Of a stretch of DNA of 64,000 nucleotides, positions 58,187 through 64,000 are shown in pieces; the first letter of the stretch is position 1, and each line of letters starts with the position of its first letter. Both the position numbers and the translations under genes were made by a program. The stretch covers positions 60,001-124,000 of the forward strand of contig CAUYUJ010014256.1 of assembly GCA_963575745.1 (NCBI GenBank), given 5' to 3'. The notes beneath the pieces are model-generated. The model was given only the letters and a program-made list of their open reading frames with translations, made no database searches and had not been told where the DNA came from. This stretch comes from Prorocentrum cordatum. Taxonomy: Eukaryota > Sar > Dinophyceae > Prorocentrales > Prorocentraceae.

Positions 58187-58396
58187 AAGCCCAGATGTGG
58201 TCGGAGGATCATGCCGCATCGCCGCTGTATCGCTGGTGCGGTTCGATGTGGAGCCCGACTTTATCCGCGCTGGAGTCTCTGATGCACCGCCGACGTTGCC
58301 GATGCATCGGCGATGCATCGCCGATGCATTGGCGATGCATCGGCGATGCGGCGCGATCCTCCGACCCCATCTACTCGGACCCCGTCCAGGAGGCCT
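58187..58396. mobile_element. K-family inverted-repeat element, copy 4
   Basis: Left CAGATGTGGTCGGAGGATCA then TGCCGCATCGCC; right GCGATGCGGCGCGATCCTCC then GACCCCATCTACTCGGACCC. The centre is a run of GATGCATCGGC words. Confidence 0.75.
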
Positions 58397-58409
58397 CTAG
58401 GTAGAGGGA

Positions 58410-58475
58410 GGGGGCAGAGCCTTCTCTGCAGATGTAGGGCTTGCGCCTTCTGAGAAGCAGCCTCCTTCGAGAAAG
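58410..58475. repeat. hairpin repeat E, copy 4
   Basis: GAGCCTTCTCTGCAGATGTA then GGGCTTGCGCCTTCTGAGAA and GCAGCCTCC, directly right of K4. Confidence 0.5.
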
Positions 58476-60660
58476 CCTTCCCACCTCCCCCCGTGACCCT
58501 ACCCACTTTGTGCGCGCCGCCAACATGGGGAGGCGACAGACCCTGACATGCTCGCGTCGTGAACAAAAAGCGCGACGGCAGTTTCTTCGTGCCATTTTCG
58601 CCTGTAGCCGGGCCCCAGGACCGTCAAATAACTTCTCGCGACAGAAAGGCGGCCCTGGGGATTGGGTCAGGATGCCTCCGACGTGTTTGATGCTTGTGTT
58701 ATTGGTGTGTTGTTTTCTTGCTGTTGTTGTTTTTGATATGGTTGTTGGTGTTGTTCCTAGGTTATAGTTTCATTGTTGTTTTGTAGTATTGTTGTTCTTG
58801 TTATTGTAACTGCTGTTGCTTTTCTTTTTGTCTCTGGGTGGCAGCAAGGACAAGAACACTGCGAACAAGGACATGGGATGTTTGGGGAATGGATGGCGAT
58901 GGATGTGGAGGTTATGAGAGGTCCACCTTTTGTGCGCAGTAAGGGCCCCACCCCAGGGTCCCAGAAAGACCACGACGGGTGCACGCTTCTTCCCGCCCCC
59001 TTGTATCGCCCACCCACTTAGCAACGCCCAACAGAAGTGGCTCACGATCGGTCGTACGGATACTTGCCGCGCAGGGCGCTTGCGAGAACAAACTCCCCGT
59101 ATCTGCGGGGTCACGGCCCAGGAGCCCGGCCCGCGAGGCCGCGGATGCGGATCGGTTACGTTTGATGCCCACGAGAGGTGCCAAAGTCCCCTCGCGTCGC
59201 GAAGAAGAATTGCCCCAGCCGGGCACTGGAAGTATTGGCAGTACGGGTGAAGAGGCGAGTCAACAAAATAACTCGTCGAGGCACGGCCGTATGCACCTGA
59301 GTATGTGTACAGGTGGGGATCTTGGCCGTCCGGACCCAACACGTAGCCAGACTTGAGGCAAGATCGTTGTTCTTGAGCATAAGTTCACTAACTCAAAACA
59401 GACGCCCAATCCCAAAAGCGCGGGGGCCAAGACAAAACACAGACACCTCGACGATCTTCGGGGAGGGAGATTTTGGGGTAGGGTTTTACCAGGGTGACGA
59501 TGACGAACGCAAAACATACCCCGAAATCTTTGGCCGATCTTCGAATCCTCGGCGAATCCGCGATTTTGGGATTGGGGATTTGTTTTTCGTGGTCATAAGA
59601 TGTGGAGAAGAGTCAGGCGAAACGGCTTCCAGACCGGGCGGCCCAGGGTTCTCTGCGGGTTTCTCCGGTAGTTTTTGTCGTTTAACCCGTCTGCGACCCC
59701 TCCTTAGCGAAACGCTATCTGGGAATCATGGCGGGAGGGTCTTGGTAGGTTTCGATTTCTTGGGGTTTTGACCAGGCCCCGGGAGCGCCAATTTATTGTC
59801 CGAGACGGGGAACTATTCTTGGGGAAAGGGGTTCGGTTCGCGCCGCGTCGTTTTGTGGTGTAAGCTACGTGGCGCTATCTGTTCGGTGCAATCTCTGTGC
59901 TGTAATCTCGATCCAACAGATGTGGTGCAAGTTCTGTGGTGTAGTCCTATGCGTGCGTACAATGATGGCCTACGCCATTCCGACGATCCCCAGACGAAGT
60001 GAGCAGTCTAGGGAAAATGCGAGAGCGAAGTGTGATCGTCAACGCGACAAGAGCAGATGCAGCCAAAAAGCAGGGGATGGTATGCGTCTCTTGCCACGAT
60101 TTTGTTCCTGCGGCAGGAGCACATCGCTCGAGCCCAAAAAAACAAATCATGTGCGCAAGGGGAAAAGGGCGGTGCGCAAGGACTGCTCGGGCAGAGGTCG
60201 TTGAGGGTGTTTGGATGCTTGGGCCCATGTAGCGAGAGTCTACTTCGGGATGTGTTGTTTTCCATGAGTGCAAGGCTAATTTCGCCTACATCGTTGGGCC
60301 TTTGAAATTGAAGCGCACGATGTGCAACGACATGTGATCGTGAAAAGGAATGAAATGTGACGGTGTACAAGTCTACTGGTGATGACTTGTGGACGTCTTG
60401 GTGAACGTCTTTGAAGTCTCGTCACATGTTCTTGGGCCCGTGCTAGCTGTTTCTTGGACGCTGTCGCGCGCATGTGATGCTTCCTGGTGTCCACGTGCAC
60501 GGGAGGAGTGACCGCCGCGCAGTCGCTACTCCGCGCACAGGGCTTGTTTATCTTGCGCTTCTCGGGAGGTGCACGGAAATATGTTGCGCGTCGTGCGTGA
60601 GGCCATATGTTCCCAGAGTGACGTCGCGGATGGTGGATATACTTTTTGTGCCGGTTTTGA
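58476..60660. other. intergenic, TTG-rich patch, no gene seen
   Basis: 58,700-58,830 is rich in GTT/TTG words. 59,760-59,830 (GGCCCCGGGAGCGCCAATTT, TTGGGGAAAGGGGTTCGG) resembles the end of family B at 49.57-49.63 kb. Otherwise nothing is recognised. Confidence 0.5.
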
Positions 60661-60667
60661 ACATAAT

Positions 60668-60775
60668 AATGAGAGGAGGAGGAGGAGGAGGAGGAGGAGG
60701 AGGAGGAGGAGGAGGAGGAGGAAGAGGAGGAGGAGGAGGACGAGTAGTTGGAGGAGGAGGAGGAGGAACATCAGG
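60668..60775. repeat. (GGA)n purine tract
   Basis: GGA repeats with single AGA and CGA interruptions. Confidence 0.9.
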
Positions 60776-60901
60776 CAATACATATGTATATGTATGTGGA
60801 CCAGGAGGAGGGTGCCGAGGGCAATGGGGCGGTTTGTAATGTTGCCCGGGCTCTGTTTGAGCCCCCCTCACGCAGCTGGGGGGTGTCTTCTGGGATCGTC
60901 T

Positions 60902-61036
60902 CAAGGCGGGCACGTCCCTCTACAGGAGGAATATAAAAACATAGTCACATAGTAGTATGACGACAATGATTCAATTATTTTTCTAGTGTTTTTTTCGCAG
61001 AATTCTTAGTTCTCCGTCCAAAATTCCCCTGTCGGA
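60902..61036 (+). mobile_element. MITE family A, copy 5 (damaged right arm)
   Basis: Left AAGGCGGGCACGTCCCTCTA then CAGGAGGAATATAAAA; AT-rich interior; right arm CCAAAATTCCCCTGT then CGGACCCC, lacking about 12 bp relative to other copies. Confidence 0.6.
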
Positions 61037-61790
61037 CCCCTCTGGGAGGTCTCATTAGGGTATTTGCGAAGGACTTCCCTTGGGGCCGCATTGAGGTGTT
61101 TGTTTGACGTGTCGGGGGGCCTTTTTTGGGTCGACTCGGGCCCCTTTGGCCTTTTTGAGGGCCTGGCCAGTTTGGGGGGCATCTCAAATGAGGCCGCCTT
61201 GATCGTGCAGGCACCAGAGAGTCGATGCCCCGGAAGTCATGCGAACACGCATGGGGGGGTTAACACGTGTGCTTGTTTTTGTGGCATTTTGGGGGGTCCT
61301 CCTTTGGGGATTTTTGTTTCGTCGTCGTGGGCTGTCTTGTCAAGGTCTAGGATGTTCTTGAGACCTCTCTTGCGTATTGGAGCCATCTAAACAAGCCCCT
61401 TGGGTTCTTGGCGCCCACGGAGGGTGGAATTTGAGGCTCCGAGGTCCTCGTGGGAGCGTTGATGAAGCCGGCCACCGCCCCACCCACCCCTTCTCAAAGG
61501 CGATTCTGGATTCCAGGGGGGGGGGGAGTGGGGCGACACACGCCCTTGGAATCCCTGGCAAGCGGGGTGTCGGCGGACTCTGGAGGCGCCAGTCCGCGCA
61601 CAGGGCAGCCACGTGCGGGCTCCAAGCGAGGATCCGAGGAGCCCACCCAGCGCGCGGCGTGCCCATGGGGGGCGCCGGCCGGCGGACAGCGGGCAGCGAG
61701 CACGAGAGGCGCCCGTCGGCGGGCCTGGGCGATGCCGGGGCGCTCACGGGCGGGCACACGGGGCAAAAAAGGGGGACCCATTCGATGTCT
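61037..61790. other. CTTGGGGCC-like satellite then intergenic
   Basis: 61,040-61,190 resembles the satellite around the copia element. The rest is GC-rich, with a run of ten G at about 61,518, and holds no recognised gene. Confidence 0.45.
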
Positions 61791-61792
61791 TC

Positions 61793-62019
61793 AGAGCCCC
61801 GAATCATCAGGGGTAACTCGGGTCAGGGTTAACTCGGGTTCGTTTTTCGGGAATCCGAACCCGAGTCATCCCGGACCCGAGTTACCCCGGATATTTCGGG
61901 CGTCCAGAGCCCCGAATCATCAGGGGTAACTCGGGTCAGGGCTAACTCGGGTTCGTTTTTCGGGAACCCAAACCCGAGTTACCCCGGACCCGAGGTACCC
62001 CGGATAACTCGGGCGTCCA
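61793..62019 (+). repeat. two tandem palindromic units, about 115 bp
   Basis: CAGAGCCCCGAATCATCAGG then GGTAACTCGGGTCAGGG starts at 61,793 and again at 61,908. Each unit contains AACTCGGGTTCGTTTTTCGG then GAAxCCxAACCCGAGT, an inverted pair, so each can form a hairpin. Confidence 0.85.
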
Positions 62020-62047
62020 ATGTCTGCACAGGGGACAGTGAAGTCAG

Positions 62048-62236
62048 TGTCGTTTAACCGACCCCCATGCCCATCCGCATCCCCTTCGAGGCCCCCACCA
62101 GATTACCACCCCAGTTGGAGAAACACACACCTCGAAGCCCGAAGGGAACGGCCTATATCCCCATCTGGGGGCGTACATCGGCCAGTTGGGCCCAGGCCAT
62201 GCCGCTGGGGATGGAGGTCGGATAAACGATGCTCAC
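62048..62236 (+). mobile_element. MITE family F, copy 2, with 8-bp target duplication
   Basis: 189 bp. Left TGTCGTTTAACCGACCCCCA; right end GGTCGGATAAACGATGCTCAC, which carries the complement of the same motif. GAAGTCAG stands directly before (62,040-62,047) and after (62,237-62,244). An 8-bp duplication is usual for hAT elements, so this may be a hAT-like MITE. Confidence 0.7.
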
Positions 62237-63620
62237 GAAGTCAGAAGGATGGCTCACGCACTGGTAAGTAACACATAATGGAGGATGAAGGGCGAAGGAC
62301 GAGGAGGAAGAGAAGATCATGATGATCTCCTCCCGTCTTTTGCTCCGGGCCCCTTTCCATTTCCGCCCGCCTCCCTCCTCGTCCGCCCCCATGCCCCCCC
62401 GTCTCCCACCATTTCCCCCTCTTCTTGGTCTCCTCGCTCCCCGCCCCCATCCCTCACTTTCTCCTCCCTCGCTTTTCATCCGCTCTTATCCGTCCCACGC
62501 CTTTTCCTCCTCTCTTGCCGGAGGGAGGAGTTGGAAAATCCGTCCTCCTCCGACATGTCTTGCACCTCCTCATCACCCCCCCATACCTCTACATCTCCTC
62601 CCCCCGAAGAGCACGAAGGAGGAGGAGGAGGAGGACGGAACAGTGAGGGTGATGAGGAGGATGGGTTTTGGGAGCAGTGAGAGCGATCGGGGGTGGGCGG
62701 GGGCGCCGAGCTGCCACGGGGCTTCCGACGGCCGTGCAAAGGCAGCGCGGACGACGGCGCTGGCGACGAGCAGCGGCGGTCGCTGCAGCAGCCGCCGCCC
62801 GCAGGACGCCCTGGATGTCGAGCTGCGCAGGCGCAGCGGCGACGCCGCGCGCGTTCCGCTCGGGCGTGGGGCGTACCACGATCCGTCCAGCGGCTCGCAG
62901 AATCTGGGGACGCGCGGCTCTTCGCCGCTGCTGCTGCTGCTGGTGCTGCTGCTGGTGCTGCTGCTGGTGCCTTCTCGGCCTCCATCCTCTGCGGCCTTCC
63001 CCGCCTCCTCCTCCTCCTCGTCTACTCGTCGTCCTCCCCCTCTTCGTTCTCCCTCCGCGTGATCCCTTGCCTTCCCTCATCCTTCGTATCCTCTCGATCT
63101 TCCTCTTCCCCCCCCCCCTCACCACCCGAGGAGGATGAGGAGGGTAGAAACTCACTAGGATACGCAGGAGAAGGAGGTATGGCGTTTGAAGTGTCCTTGG
63201 GAATTAAGTTGGCGAGGATCTGGAGCGAGGGACAGAGGGGAAAGGCGGAGTCACACTTAGGGAGGGGAAGAGGCAGGAATGGGGAATAGGGGAGGAGGAG
63301 GGATTGCTGTGCCTGACCTTCGTCAGAGTGAGCACTGTGCGATTGCCACTTCTTGATGGCGTGCGTTGGGCGTGAATGTGGTGCTGGACATGCTGTTCGC
63401 GCTTGTTGGCTTGTCCTCCTGCTCCCGCAGCCCCCTGTTCTTCCTTGTCGTTAGCTTCGCCATGCAATCATAGACATGTCTGATGATCTTGCTATTGGCG
63501 TGGGAGAGGGAGGGGGAGACGGAGCATGACGGAGAGGAGTGGAGAGGTGAGGTGGGCGAGCGGGTGGGGAGAGGGAGAGGGAGGTCAAGTTCGGTTGGTA
63601 GGGCGATGTGGACAAGAGAA
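62237..63620. other. pyrimidine-rich and GC-rich intergenic sequence
   Basis: 62,330-62,480 is TCC/CCC-rich. 62,610-62,665 is GGA-rich. 62,930-62,972 is GCT/GGT-rich. 63,000-63,110 is TCC-rich. No gene is recognised. Confidence 0.5.
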
Positions 63621-63621
63621 G

Positions 63622-63654
<33 letters not shown>

Positions 63655-63880
63655 AGGGATAAAGAGACGTGAAAAAAGAGCGAGAGAGAGAGGGACGGGG
63701 AAGGAGGGCGGTGACCTTCAGGTCCAGGGAGAGGTGGGAGCAGGAGCCGGAAGAGGGGAAGAGAGGAGGAAGGATAACCTGAGTGACAAAAGCGGAGGTT
63801 GGTGGATGATGATGATGAGGAGGAGGAGGAGGGACAGGAGGAGAAGGAGGTGGAGGAGGAGGAGGAGGAGGAGGAGGACA
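63621..63880. repeat. (GA)n and (GGA)n purine tract
   Basis: GAGAGA at 63,625-63,650, mixed purine to 63,800, GGA to 63,880. It leads into repeat G. Confidence 0.85.
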
Positions 63881-64000
63881 AGTTAGGTGCGCTCGCCTCA
63901 TATCTGACGTCCTACCCCTTCCTCCCATCCCTTACCACGGCGTGTATATCCTCTATCTTCGAGCATTCGGATGTCGAGCAGGGCGATGATCGCGAGAGGG
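63881..64000 (+). repeat. dispersed repeat G, copy 3 (cut by window end)
   Basis: GACAAGTTAGGTGCGCTCGC, ATCTGACGTCCTACCCC, CATTCGGATGTCGAGCAGGG and CGATGATCGCGAGAG match the start of copy 2 at 50,948. Confidence 0.7.

Noticed and set aside
58592-58612. Second spliced leader (GCCATTTTCGCCTGTAGCC)
   Set aside because: It contains leader-like words in the wrong order and lacks TTTTGGCTCAAG.

Overview
The window looks like dinoflagellate nuclear DNA. The best single piece of evidence is an intact 22-nt copy of the dinoflagellate trans-spliced leader on the minus strand at 13,756-13,777. It sits exactly at the 5' end of a non-LTR retrotransposon. The GC-rich background, the very dense trinucleotide tracts (GTA/ACT, GGA/TCC, GAT, GTC) and the mosaic of short inverted-repeat elements fit the same picture. 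I recognise no host housekeeping gene, tRNA or rRNA. Nearly everything I can identify is a retrotransposon, a small non-autonomous inverted-repeat (MITE-like) element, a foldback, a minisatellite or a microsatellite.

Layout. 1-7.8 kb: repeats only, namely a GTA tract inside a 45-bp direct repeat, MITE-like and foldback elements, a GAT tract with diverged satellite units, and a 21-bp minisatellite (6,565-7,225). 7.84-13.78 kb, minus strand: a near full-length LINE (LINE1) with spliced leader, ORF1 (RanBP2-type zinc finger, long helix), AP-endonuclease, reverse transcriptase, RNase H and a C-terminal Cys/His region. It is broken by frame changes and one stop, and has (GGA)n on both sides. 13.8-23.6 kb: G-rich tract, a 3.2-kb ACT/AGT microsatellite, two tandem arrays and a cluster of MITEs, one nested inside another. 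23.7-24.8 kb, minus strand: remnant of a second LINE type. 26,371-36,097: a structurally complete Ty1/copia LTR retrotransposon with 183-bp LTRs differing at one base, a 5-bp target duplication, a Met-initiator-like primer site, gag, and pol in the +1 frame. 37.1-39.4 kb, plus strand: another decayed copy of the second LINE type. 39.4-49.5 kb: GC-rich sequence with a few coding-like but unrecognised segments, minisatellites and palindromes. 49.5-64 kb: a second dense field of MITEs, foldbacks and satellites, many in the same families as those at 0-23 kb.

The copia element looks recently inserted and perhaps still active. LINE1 is an insertion of a leader-bearing transcript: its RNA was apparently trans-spliced before reverse transcription. 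The small families (called A, B, C, D, F, K, M, P, Q here) have no transposase in the window and would need one supplied in trans. Coordinates of repeat ends are read by eye and may be off by a few bases. Percent identities were not computed.
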